Below, one piece after another: positions 27,043-35,754 of a DNA stretch of 64,000 nt. The position numbers and the translations under genes were made by a program. Source of the DNA: Streptomyces sp. MST-110588. Its GTDB lineage: Bacteria > Actinomycetota > Actinomycetes > Streptomycetales > Streptomycetaceae. The stretch spans positions 1,798,001-1,862,000 of the forward strand of contig NZ_CP074380.1 of assembly GCF_022695595.1 (NCBI RefSeq), given 5' to 3'. Every line of letters starts with the position of its first letter. The first letter of the stretch is position 1. The notes under the pieces were generated by a model. It saw only the letters and a program-made list of their open reading frames with translations. It was not told the origin of the DNA and did not search any database.

Positions 27043-28398
27043 ATGCCTTACTGGTCGCCGGTCGCGCCGGCCACCGGTCCTCATCCGGCGGAGCGCCCCT
27101 TGCCCAGTCCCTACCGCGCCATATTCGGCCGCCCCGGCACCGTGGCGTTCTCCGCCGCCGGGCTGCTGGGCCGGATGCCGCTGTCGATGCTGGGCATCGG
27201 CGTGGTCACGATGGTCTCCCAGCTCACCGGCCGCTACGGCCTGGCCGGGGCGCTCTCGGCGACGCTTGCGCTCTCCGCCGCCGTCCTGGGCCCGCAGGTC
27301 TCCCGGCTGGTGGACCGGCACGGCCAGCGCCGGGTGCTGCGCCCGGCCACCTTGCTGACCGTCACCGCCGTCGCGGGACTGCTGCTCAGCGCCCAGCAGG
27401 GCTGGCCGGACTGGACGCTGTTCGTCTTCGCCGCCGGGGCGGGCAGCATGCCGAGCGTCGGCTCGATGGTGCGGGCCCGCTGGGCGGCGATCCACGACGG
27501 CTCCGCCCGGCTCCTGCACACCGCGTACTCGTGGGAGTCGATCGTCGACGAGCTCTGCTTCATCCTGGGGCCCATCCTGTCCATCGGGCTGTCCACGGCG
27601 TGGTTCCCCGAGGCGGGCCCGCTGCTGGCGGCCGTCTTCCTGGTGGCCGGTGTCCTGTGGCTGACCGCGCAGCGCGCGACCGAGCCCGTACCGCATCCGC
27701 GCGAGGAGCACACCCGGCAGTCGGCGCTGCGCTCCCCCGGTCTCCAGGTGCTGGTGGCGACCTTCGTGGCCACCGGAGCGATCTTCGGCGCGGTCGACGT
27801 GGTGACGGTGGCGTTCGCCGAGGAGGCCGGCCACAAGGCCGCGGCCAGCGTGGTGTTGGCGGTCTACGCCCTCGGATCGTGCGTGGCGGGCGCGGTGTTC
27901 GGCCTGCTGCACCTCAAGGGTGAGCCGTCCCGCAGGTGGCTGGTGGGCGTCTGTGCGATGGCCGTGAGTATGATCCCGCTCCAACTGGTCGGGAACCTCA
28001 CGTTTCTGGCCGTGGCGCTCTTCTTCGCGGGTCTGTCCATCGCACCGACGATGGTGACCACCATGGCCCTGGTCGAGCAGCACGTACCGCGCGCGAACCT
28101 GACCGAGGGAATGAGCTGGACCAGTACCGGGCTCGCGGTCGGGGTGGCGCTCGGCTCGTCGGCCGCCGGCTGGGTGGTGGACGCGGCCGGGGCCGGCGCG
28201 GGGTATCTGGTGCCGGCCGTGGCGGGGGCGCTCGCGGCGGTGGTGGCGTTCCTCGGATACCGCCGGCTCCGTCCGGCGCCGCAGCGGGAGGGCTCGGCCC
28301 TGTCGCAGGCAAGGGGAGGGATGAGCACGGATGACCCAGGTACGAGGGACCGGAGCGAACGGGGCCGGGACGAATCGGTCCGGGGCAGAGCGTCCTGA
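27043..28398 (+). CDS. MFS transporter
   Basis: 451 residues with twelve predicted helices in two halves, separated by a short cytosolic loop (TEPVPHPREEHTRQSALRSP). The loop between helices 2 and 3 has the MFS motif in the form SRLVDRHGQRRVL. The start at 27043 has no visible ribosome site; the conserved part begins at YRAIFGRPG about 20 residues in. The last 45 residues are charged and extend past the membrane domain. Its 3' end overlaps the oxidase gene by 68 bases. Substrate unknown; drug or metabolite export is likely by resemblance to small-molecule exporters. Confidence 0.85.
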   Translation: MPYWSPVAPATGPHPAERPLPSPYRAIFGRPGTVAFSAAGLLGRMPLSMLGIGVVTMVSQLTGRYGLAGALSATLALSAAVLGPQVSRLVDRHGQRRVLRPATLLTVTAVAGLLLSAQQGWPDWTLFVFAAGAGSMPSVGSMVRARWAAIHDGSARLLHTAYSWESIVDELCFILGPILSIGLSTAWFPEAGPLLAAVFLVAGVLWLTAQRATEPVPHPREEHTRQSALRSPGLQVLVATFVATGAIFGAVDVVTVAFAEEAGHKAAASVVLAVYALGSCVAGAVFGLLHLKGEPSRRWLVGVCAMAVSMIPLQLVGNLTFLAVALFFAGLSIAPTMVTTMALVEQHVPRANLTEGMSWTSTGLAVGVALGSSAAGWVVDAAGAGAGYLVPAVAGALAAVVAFLGYRRLRPAPQREGSALSQARGGMSTDDPGTRDRSERGRDESVRGRAS

Positions 28399-29755
28399 AG
28401 CAACAAGGCCCGGGAACCGGCCGGGCGCGGCACGCGGCAGCGGGAGCGGGAGCGGGCCGGGGACCGTATGGCGCAACTGGGCGGGGAACATCACCTCCCG
28501 TCCCGTACGGACCGTGGTGCCGTCCACCACCGAGGAGCTGGCCGCCGCGGTCCGCCGGGCCGCCGCCGACGGGCTGACCGTCAAGGCGGTGGGCACCGGC
28601 CACTCCTTCACCGCGGTCGCCGCCACGGACGGACTGCTGATCCGCCCCGAACGGCTGTCCGGCGTACGGGAGGTGGACCGCGCGGCGGGCACCGTGACCG
28701 TGGGCGCCGGCACCCCGCTCAAGCACCTGAACCGGACCCTGTCCGCGCACGGCCTGTCGCTGACCAACATGGGCGACGTCATGGAGCAGACCGTCTCGGG
28801 AGCCACCAGCACCGGCACCCACGGCACCGGCCGGGACTCGGCCTCGATCGCCGCGCAGATCAGGGGCCTTGAGCTGGTCACGGCCGACGGCTCGGTGCTC
28901 ACCTGCTCCGCCGAGGAGAACCCGGAGGTCTTCGCGGCGGCCCGGGTGGGTCTCGGCGCGCTGGGCGTGATCACGGCGATCACCTTGGCGGTGGAGCCGG
29001 AGTTCCTGCTCACGGCCCGCGAAGAACCGATGCCCTTCGAGCAGGTGACGGAAGAGTTCGATCAGCTCGTCGCCGAGAACGAGCACTTCGAGTTCTACTG
29101 GTTCCCGCACACCGGCAGTTGCACGACCAAGCGCAACAACCGCAGCCAGGGCCCGGCGGCGCCGCCCGGCAGGATCAGCGGCTGGATCGAGGACGAACTG
29201 CTCTCCAACGGCGTCTTCCAGATCGCCTGCTCGGTCGGCCGGACGGTGCCGGCCGCCATACCGGGCATCGCCAAGGTCTCCAGCCGCGCCCTGTCCGCCC
29301 GTACGTACACCGACATCCCGTACAAGGTCTTCACCACGCCGCGCCGGGTGCGCTTCGTGGAGATGGAGTACGCGCTGCCGCGGGCGGCGGCCGTCGAGGC
29401 GCTGCGTGAACTGAAGGCGCTGGTGGAGCGCTCCGCGTTCCGGGTCAGCTTCCCGGTGGAGGTACGGACCGCGCCCGCCGACGACATCCCGCTGTCCACC
29501 GCCTCTGAGCGGGACACGGCCTACATCGCCGTGCACATGTACCGGGGGACGCCGCACGCGGCGTACTTCGCCGCCGCCGAGCGGATCATGGTCGCGCACG
29601 GCGGACGGCCGCACTGGGGCAAGCTGCACAGCCGCGACGCCGACTACCTCCGCGGTGTCTACCCGCGCTTCGGGGAGTTCACGGCGCTGCGGGACCGGCT
29701 GGACCCGCAGCGCCTGTTCACCAACGCCTACCTGCGGCGCGTCCTGGGCGAGTGA
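28331..29755 (+). CDS. FAD-linked oxidase, D-arabinono-1,4-lactone oxidase family
   Basis: 474 residues. The N-terminal FAD-binding PCMH domain has VGTGHSF, whose histidine would carry the flavin covalently as in alditol and aldonolactone oxidases, and SGATSTGTHGTG; the C-terminal ALO domain includes HFEFYWFPHT and ends with the family tail HWGKLH...LDPQRLFTNAYLRR. Expected to oxidise an aldonolactone or polyol with oxygen. About 45 disordered, glycine-rich residues precede the domain. It starts 68 bases inside the MFS gene, so the two may be coexpressed; the true start may be further in. Confidence 0.88.
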   Translation: MTQVRGTGANGAGTNRSGAERPEATRPGNRPGAARGSGSGSGPGTVWRNWAGNITSRPVRTVVPSTTEELAAAVRRAAADGLTVKAVGTGHSFTAVAATDGLLIRPERLSGVREVDRAAGTVTVGAGTPLKHLNRTLSAHGLSLTNMGDVMEQTVSGATSTGTHGTGRDSASIAAQIRGLELVTADGSVLTCSAEENPEVFAAARVGLGALGVITAITLAVEPEFLLTAREEPMPFEQVTEEFDQLVAENEHFEFYWFPHTGSCTTKRNNRSQGPAAPPGRISGWIEDELLSNGVFQIACSVGRTVPAAIPGIAKVSSRALSARTYTDIPYKVFTTPRRVRFVEMEYALPRAAAVEALRELKALVERSAFRVSFPVEVRTAPADDIPLSTASERDTAYIAVHMYRGTPHAAYFAAAERIMVAHGGRPHWGKLHSRDADYLRGVYPRFGEFTALRDRLDPQRLFTNAYLRRVLGE

Positions 29756-29806
29756 GGAGCGGCGGCCGTCCCGGGCGGGCGGGGGCGAGCGGCGCCGGCG
29801 GCCGGC

Positions 29807-30852
29807 TCAGGAGGACTTCGGGTCCGGGGCCTGCCGGCCGTCCTGCGAGCCGGGCCGCTGCTGCCCGCTCCCGCCTCCGTCGGCGGCGCCGCCCTCGGCA
29901 CCGCCGCTCTTCCCCCGGTCGCCGGTGCCGGAACCGGAATCCGAGCCGGAGCCCGAGCCGGAACCGGAGCCCGAGCCGCTCTTCGAGCCGCCGTCCGACC
30001 CGGTGCCCGTACCCGTGCTCGGCGAGCCGCCGGTGCCGGGCGACGGGGGCGGGGAGGAGGTGCCGTCCCGGGACGGCGAGGAGTGCGGTGACGCGGAGGG
30101 GTCCGCGCCCGCGGAATCACCGGTTCCGCCGTCGGTGCCTTCCTTCTTCCCCGAGGACTCGCCGGGGCCGGGGGTCGCCCCGCCGCTGCCGTCGCCCGCT
30201 CCGTCACCGGGCGAGCGGTCCTCCGAGGTCGAGCCGTCCGGCTTCTTCGGCGCGTTGTCCTTGGAGCCGGCCGGATCGATGACGCGCCCCAGGGAGCTGC
30301 CCGTCCCGCCGTCCGCCGCGTGCCCCGTCGCCAGTTCGATCCCCGTCACGACGCCCATCGCCAGGACGAAGACCGCCAGCGCGGCGAGGACCGGTCGTTT
30401 CCAGCCACGCATCCGCGTCCCGTACGTGGCCGAGGTGAACTCCCCCGTGCCCCCGGAGGCGGCGACGGCGGTCGTCCCGTCCGGCGCGCCCGTCCGGTCG
30501 TACGTGGGCAGCACCACGGTGGGGTCGGCGGGCGGCGGGAGGGCGGCACCTGGCCCGTACGGGAGCGGCGCGGTCCGGTCCGGGTACTGACCGTGACTTC
30601 CTTGAGCTGCTCACCCGTACGCCGGAAGAAGTGCTGGAAGACCGGGCCGCCGGTGGTGGCCACCACGCTGACCAGGCCCGCTCCGACGATGGTCCCGTAG
30701 ACGCCGAGCCGGCCCGCGAGGAAGGCGGCCATCGCCGCCGCCAGGGAGCTGCCCGCGACCTGGGCCAGGCTCAGGTCGATCCGCTTCCCGCCCTTCTCAC
30801 CCTTCTCGCCGGCCCCCTTCTCCTTTGTGCCGGTATCGGTTCGCTCGTCCAT
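29807..30852 (-). pseudogene. Membrane protein gene interrupted by a one-base frameshift
   Basis: Two overlapping frames look like one protein. From ATG 30852 the first part (MDERTDTGTKEKG, then IDLSLAQVAGSSLAAAMAAFLAG, VYGTIVGAGLVSVVATTGG, FQHFFRRTGEQLKEV) gives two membrane helices and loses sensible composition after about 30570. From there the frame shifted by one missing base reads TAPLPYGPG, TVVLPTYDRTG, then RGWKRPVLAALAVFVLAMGVV (a third helix), followed by about 150 extracytoplasmic residues very rich in Gly, Ser, Pro and Thr. I recall similar unbroken proteins beside sepH in other Streptomyces. Function unknown. The break may be an assembly error. Confidence 0.65.
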
Positions 30853-31346
30853 CTCCCGCCCTTGATCGGCCTTTCGATCCGTCTTGCACGGAGAAGGGAC
30901 CTTCAAACGGCGGAGTTAGTTCCGAATCGGACCAATCTGTGAACCTCGCCACCCTGCTTTGTGTAGAGAGATCGACAAGACGACCCAACTCCCTTGACTT
31001 GCGAGAAGTTCGGCGGCGCGGCGGTCCACCTCAGTGGCCCGAATGGAGTACTGTGGCGAGCCCTGGCCCCGGAACCCGTCCGGCTGCCCGGACCCACGGG
31101 AGGGGCCCTGAAGGCGACACTCACCCGGGGGCGCCGCCGTTCGGAACGGGTCGATCGGGCCCAGGGCAGGACATGGTCACTGAGCGTTGCGAACTGGTAA
31201 CCGTGTCATAACGGCGTTTCTGGGCCAAGCCCCGACACGCCGGGTAACTCGGCAATGTTGTGGCAGGCTGCACCCGGGCAGGCCACACTCGACTAGCGGA
31301 AGCAGCGACGCACGTGACGTCGGCAGGCACCACCCGGGAGGTCCCC
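30853..31346. other. Intergenic region before sepH
   Basis: 494 bases with divergent promoters expected. A 73-codon minus-strand frame at 30903-31124 lacks a ribosome site and family resemblance. No regulatory RNA recognised. A GGGAGG ribosome site lies just before the sepH start. Confidence 0.5.
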
Positions 31347-32426
31347 ATGCCCGAACTGCGTGTCGTGGCCGTCTCCAACGACGGCACACGGCTGGTGCTC
31401 AAAGCTGCGGACAGCACCGAGTACACGCTTCCGATCGACGAGCGGCTGCGCGCCGCGGTCCGCAACGACCGCGCGCGTCTGGGCCAGATCGAGATCGAGG
31501 TCGAGAGCCATCTGCGTCCGCGGGACATCCAGGCGCGCATACGGGCCGGTGCCTCCGCGGAGGAGGTCGCCCAGCTCGCCGGCATCCCCGTGGACCGCGT
31601 ACGCCGCTTCGAGGGCCCCGTGCTCGCGGAGCGCGCCTTCATGGCCGAGCGGGCCCGTAAGACGCCCGTACGCCGGCCCGGCGAGAACACCGGACCGCAG
31701 CTCGGCGAGGCGGTGGCCGAGCGGCTGCTGCTGCGCGGCGCCGACAAGGAGTCCGTGCAGTGGGACTCCTGGCGGCGGGACGACGGCACCTGGGAGGTGC
31801 TGTTGGTCTACCGCGTGGCCACCGAGCCGCATTCGGCGAGCTGGACGTACGACCCGCCGCGACGGCTCGTCCAGGCGGTGGACGACGAGGCGCGGGCGCT
31901 GATCGGCGAGACGGACGACACCCCCGAGCCGAGCTTCCCCTTCGTACCCCGCATCGCGCGGCTGCCGCGTGACCGGCCGCTGGACCGCGCCCTGGACCGC
32001 CAGATGCCGGACCGCGACCGGGACCGTTCCGAGCGCGACCGCGCCAAGGTGTCCGCCGAGGACTCCGGGAGCGGCGAGGAGAACACCGCCGGTGAGCGGG
32101 AGCGCGAGCGGGACTCGCTGACGAGCCTGCTGGAGGCCGTGCCCAGCTTCCGGGGCGACATGATCGTGCCGGAGTCCGCCAAGACGGCGCAGAGCGATGA
32201 GCCGGCCGCGCAGGCGGAGGTCGAGGAGCCGCCCGCGGCGAGCGCCGGCGCCGGTTCCGCGTACGCCGACGTGCTGATGCCCAGGGCGGTGGCGGGCCAC
32301 CGCGACCGGCTGACCGGGACGACCGACCGGCAGGCCGAGGCGGACGGCGTACGGCCGGGGCGGCGGGCCGCCGTGCCGAGCTGGGACGAGATCGTCTTCG
32401 GGACGCGGCGCAAGAAGCCGGAGTAG
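31347..32426 (+). CDS. sepH: SepH, septation protein (FtsZ regulator)
   Basis: 359 residues from ATG 31347 with GGGAGG five bases upstream; the longer frame upstream is unsupported. Starts MPELRVVAVSNDGTRLVL, the signature of the DUF3071/SepH family. A helix-turn-helix-like segment lies at about residues 60-95 (DIQARIRAGASAEEVAQLAG, then VDRVRRFEGPVLAERA). SepH binds FtsZ and stimulates its assembly in Streptomyces and mycobacteria. The C-terminal half is disordered and charged with arginine/aspartate-rich runs (DRDRDRSERDR) and ends with a conserved PSWDEIVFGTRRKK patch. Residues 20-40 shorter or longer linkers are normal. Confidence 0.95.
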   Translation: MPELRVVAVSNDGTRLVLKAADSTEYTLPIDERLRAAVRNDRARLGQIEIEVESHLRPRDIQARIRAGASAEEVAQLAGIPVDRVRRFEGPVLAERAFMAERARKTPVRRPGENTGPQLGEAVAERLLLRGADKESVQWDSWRRDDGTWEVLLVYRVATEPHSASWTYDPPRRLVQAVDDEARALIGETDDTPEPSFPFVPRIARLPRDRPLDRALDRQMPDRDRDRSERDRAKVSAEDSGSGEENTAGERERERDSLTSLLEAVPSFRGDMIVPESAKTAQSDEPAAQAEVEEPPAASAGAGSAYADVLMPRAVAGHRDRLTGTTDRQAEADGVRPGRRAAVPSWDEIVFGTRRKKPE

Positions 32427-32860
32427 GAGCGGGGCCGGGAGCCGGAGGCCGGCCGGCCCGTTCCACCAGGAGGTTCGCAGCGCGATCAGCAGGTCCGCAG
32501 CGCGATCAGCCCTTCCGTGCCGCTGTGTGCCCTGTACCTGCGCGCGTACGGGGCTGCCGAACTCCGCACGCCGTACGGCCTTGCCGCCGTACGCCGTACC
32601 GCCGCATGCGGCCCCACAAAGCCCACCGCGCCGCGCTTCCCGACCCCTGACGGCGGGCCCGCGTGCGTCGCCGTACGCGCGCCCGGCGCCCGCGCCCTTG
32701 CGGCACTCCCCCCGGTGCCCCTTGGCACCGGTACGCCGCCGGCCTCACCCGTACGGCCCAACCGCCCCTGATTTTTTTGCCGGGGCGCACGGGGTACGGG
32801 CGCGAGCCCGCCGTCGCCCGAGCCGCGCCCCCTTCTTGCCGGCTTCTTGCCGGCTCCCGC
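32427..32860. other. Intergenic region with 20-bp direct repeat
   Basis: 434 bases between convergent sepH and the rhodanese gene. A 20-bp word, aggttcgcagcgcgatcagc, is repeated back to back (32471-32490 and 32491-32510) with one mismatch. Numerous cgtacg words (32545-32760), a run of seven T (about 32770), and a duplicated cttcttgccgg at about 32835 are the only other structure. No gene or RNA seen. Confidence 0.6.
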
Positions 32861-33739
32861 TCAGCCCGGCTGCGGTCCCGTGGCGACCGGCCGCGACGCG
32901 TCCGAGGACCACTCGCTCCAGGAGCCGACGTACAGCGCGGCGGGCACGCCGGCGATGGCCAGGGCGAGGACTTCGTGGGCGCCCGAGACGCCCGAGCCGC
33001 AGTAGACGCCGACCTCCGCGCCGGCCGTCGCGCCGAGCGAGGAGAAGCGTTCGGCGAGTTCACCGGGCGCCCGGAAGGTCCCGTCGGGCGCGAGGTTCTC
33101 CGTCGTCGGGGCGCTGAGCGCGCCCGGGATGTGGCCGCCGACCCGGTCGATGGGCTCCACGTCCCCCCGGTAGCGCTCGGCCGCCCGTGCGTCCAGCAGG
33201 ACACCGCGGCGGGCCAGGGCCGCCGCGTCCGGCGCCGTGAGCAGGGGCAGCGCGCCGGGAGCGGGGGTGAAATCGCCCGGTACGGGTTCCGGTACGTCGG
33301 TGGTCAGGGCGCCGCCGGCCGCGGTCCAGGCGGCGAGGCCGCCGTCCAGGACCCGTACCGAGGAGTGCCCGGCCCAGCGCAGCAGCCACCAGGCGCGGGC
33401 CGCGGCCCAGCCCGCCGCGGGGTTCTGTGCCGGGACCTCGCCCGGCCCGCCGTCGTACACGACCACCTCGCTGTCCGCGCCGATGCCCGCCCGGCGCATG
33501 GCCGCGGTGAACACCTCCAGGTCCGGCAGCGGGTGGCGGCCGGCCGGACCGGAGGGGCCCGCCAGTTCGCCGTCGAGGTCGACGTAGACCGCGCCGGGCA
33601 GATGGCCGGCCGCGTACTGCGGACCTCCCGGCGGCCCCCCGAGCTGCCAGCGGACGTCCAGCAGGACCGGCCGGGCCTTCCCGGGCTGCCCGCCCGCGAG
33701 TTCGGCCATGAGTTCGGTCGCGGTGATGATGACAGTCAT
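32861..33739 (-). CDS. Sulfurtransferase with two rhodanese domains
   Basis: 292 residues from ATG 33739 (MTVIITATEL). Two rhodanese folds in tandem; the first (LLDVRWQLGG, HLPGAVYVDLDGEL) is inactive, the second carries the catalytic cysteine in VYCGSGVSGAHEVLAL. The loop CGSGV-S/T is that of thiosulfate/3-mercaptopyruvate sulfurtransferases. Transfers sulfane sulfur to cyanide or a protein thiol. Single gene with its own promoter; divergent from the VOC protein gene. Confidence 0.92.
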   Translation of the reverse strand: MTVIITATELMAELAGGQPGKARPVLLDVRWQLGGPPGGPQYAAGHLPGAVYVDLDGELAGPSGPAGRHPLPDLEVFTAAMRRAGIGADSEVVVYDGGPGEVPAQNPAAGWAAARAWWLLRWAGHSSVRVLDGGLAAWTAAGGALTTDVPEPVPGDFTPAPGALPLLTAPDAAALARRGVLLDARAAERYRGDVEPIDRVGGHIPGALSAPTTENLAPDGTFRAPGELAERFSSLGATAGAEVGVYCGSGVSGAHEVLALAIAGVPAALYVGSWSEWSSDASRPVATGPQPG

Positions 33740-34009
33740 GGCGCCCATCCTTGCGTAGCGACCCCTACGCGCTGAAGCCCGGCGTCCGCCCTGCGCACGA
33801 CGGACAACGCCCGTCGGCAACAGCATCGGCAACAGCGCCGAAACGGAAGCGAAACATCAAATCGGGCAATCTCCTGTGGGAACGCGCCGAAGTCGGCGCG
33901 GCCGGGGCGCGTAGCAGGTCCGGTGGTGCGAGCATCGGCTCGGGGCCGGATCCAGTGACGTACCGACCCCGCACGGTCACCATCCCGAGGGTCCGAGGAG
34001 CAAGTGACG

Positions 34010-34879
34010 ATGACGACGGAGGCAGCGGCCCGGCGGACGCCGGGCGCGCCCTGCTGGGTAAGTCTCATGGTGCACGGCCTGTCCGCCACGCAGAAGTTCT
34101 ACAGCGCTTTGTTCGGTTGGGAGTTCGGGCCGGGGCCGCAGCACTTCGGCCCGTACGTCCGTGCCTTCCTCGGCGGCCGGGAGGTGGCCGGGATCGGCGA
34201 GCTGGCACCCGACCGGCATCTCCATGTCTCCTGGACCACCTATCTCGCCAGCGACGACGCGGACGCGGCGGCCGAGCGCATCCGCTGCTGCGGCGGCACG
34301 GTCGGCGTCGGTCCGCTGGACGCGGACCAGGAGGGGCGGATGGCCATCGCCTCCGACCCGCAGGGCGCGGTCTTCGGGCTCTGGCAGGGCAAGGCGATGC
34401 AGGGTACGGCGGTGGCCGGGGAGCCGGGCACCCCGGTGTGGAACGAGCTGGTGACCAGGGAGACGGACGCGGTCGGGGCCTTCTACGAGACGGTCTTCGG
34501 CTACGAGACCGAGCCGGCCGCGACGGCCGGGGTGGATTATCTGACGCTGTACCTCAAAGGGCACGCGGTGGCGGGGATCCACGGCGTGGGCGACGCGCTG
34601 CCGCGTGACCGGGGGCCGCACTGGATGACGTACTTCGCGGTCTCCCACACCGATGCCGCGGTACGCCGGGTCGCGGAGCTGGGCGGGCGGGTGCTGCGGG
34701 GGGCGCGGGACTCCGCACACGGGCGGCTGGCGACCGTCGCCGACCCCGAGGGCGCGGTCTTCACGGTGATCGAACCGTACGAAGACCCGGAAGACCCGGC
34801 AGAACCAGCAGGACCAGCAGGACCGGCGGGCCCGGCGGGCCCGGCGGGCCCGGCGGGCCCGGCGGACCCGAACGAGTGA
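34010..34879 (+). CDS. VOC (glyoxalase/bleomycin-resistance fold) protein with collagen-like tail
   Basis: 289 residues from ATG 34010, nine bases after GAGGAG; GTG at 34004 is too close. Two vicinal-oxygen-chelate domains of about 120 residues each (CWVSLMVHGLSATQKFYSALFG and WNELVTRETDAVGAFYETVFG), resembling small actinobacterial proteins of unknown substrate. The C-terminus adds 25 residues of Gly-Pro-Ala triplets from a 9-bp DNA repeat (about 34803-34865), a collagen-like pattern absent from the family. Stands alone. Confidence 0.88.
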   Translation: MTTEAAARRTPGAPCWVSLMVHGLSATQKFYSALFGWEFGPGPQHFGPYVRAFLGGREVAGIGELAPDRHLHVSWTTYLASDDADAAAERIRCCGGTVGVGPLDADQEGRMAIASDPQGAVFGLWQGKAMQGTAVAGEPGTPVWNELVTRETDAVGAFYETVFGYETEPAATAGVDYLTLYLKGHAVAGIHGVGDALPRDRGPHWMTYFAVSHTDAAVRRVAELGGRVLRGARDSAHGRLATVADPEGAVFTVIEPYEDPEDPAEPAGPAGPAGPAGPAGPAGPADPNE

Positions 34880-34995
34880 GCGGGGAGAGCATGCGGCGGT
34901 CCGGGTTATCCGGTAGGGATGGACCATCGGCTCCACCTAACGGTGGCCGCGAGCCTGCCACGTCACCCGTGTCGACGCGCTGGGGCCCCCTGCGT

Positions 34996-35649
34996 TTAGC
35001 GCGCGGCGTCGACCGGCAGGACGTCCGGTGACAGGGCCGCCGCGTGGGCGGTGGCGGAGGTCTGGCGGCGCCGGTGGTGACGCCGGCACAGCACCTCGTA
35101 GCCGACCTCGGCCCGCGGGTCGTCCACGTCGCCGATGACGACCTGCGCGCCCTCGACGACCATCCTTCCCCCCACGGTACGGGCGTTGTGCGTGGCGCGG
35201 GCGCCGCACCAGCACAGGGCCTCGACCTGGAGTACTTCCACCCGGTCGGCCAGTTCCATCAGGCGCTGCGAGCCGGGGAAGAGCTTGCTGCGGAAGTCGG
35301 TGGTGATGCCGAAGGCGTAGACGTCCAGGTCCAGGTCGTCCACGACGCGCGCGAGCTGGTCGATCTGCTCGGAGGTGAGGAACTGGGCCTCGTCGGCGAT
35401 GACGTAGTCGACACGTCCGCCGGAGGTCAGATGGCCGACGACATGCGCGTAGAAGTCCATGTCGTCCGCCGCCTCGACCGCCTCGGTGACCAGGCCGAGA
35501 CGGGAGGAGAGCTTGCCCCGGCCCGCCCGGTCGTTGCGGGTGTAGATCATTCCTTGCAGGCCGCGGGCCGAGCGGTTGTGCTCTATCTGCAGAGCGAGGG
35601 TGCTCTTTCCACAGTCCATCGTTCCGGAGAAGAACACCAGCTCGGGCAT
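34996..35649 (-). CDS. tdk: Thymidine kinase, type II
   Basis: 217 residues. Phosphorylates thymidine to dTMP using ATP. Walker A is FFSGTMDCGKST, the DEAQFL motif holds the catalytic glutamate, and the structural zinc site uses CWCGARATHNAR and the downstream CRRHH. The lasso region VEALCWCG is intact. The C-terminal tail of about 20 residues is variable. The next gene upstream on this strand ends about 105 bases away, so an operon with it is possible. Confidence 0.95.
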   Translation of the reverse strand: MPELVFFSGTMDCGKSTLALQIEHNRSARGLQGMIYTRNDRAGRGKLSSRLGLVTEAVEAADDMDFYAHVVGHLTSGGRVDYVIADEAQFLTSEQIDQLARVVDDLDLDVYAFGITTDFRSKLFPGSQRLMELADRVEVLQVEALCWCGARATHNARTVGGRMVVEGAQVVIGDVDDPRAEVGYEVLCRRHHRRRQTSATAHAAALSPDVLPVDAAR

Positions 35650-35754
35650 AGGGGGTTGCGGGCCTTTCGGGCTCGTGCGCAGGGCGGATGCGGAGGGGGC
35701 GGGTCGGGCGGCAGGTCGGGGGCGTTCGGGGCGGCGGTGCGCGGCGGGGTCGGC

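Noticed and set aside
30903..31124. 73-codon minus-strand ORF before sepH
   Set aside because: No ribosome site, no hydrophobic or conserved pattern; composition matches the GC-bias background.
32486..32761. 91-codon minus-strand ORF between sepH and the rhodanese gene
   Set aside because: Composition is background-like, with no ribosome site and no resemblance to a known family.
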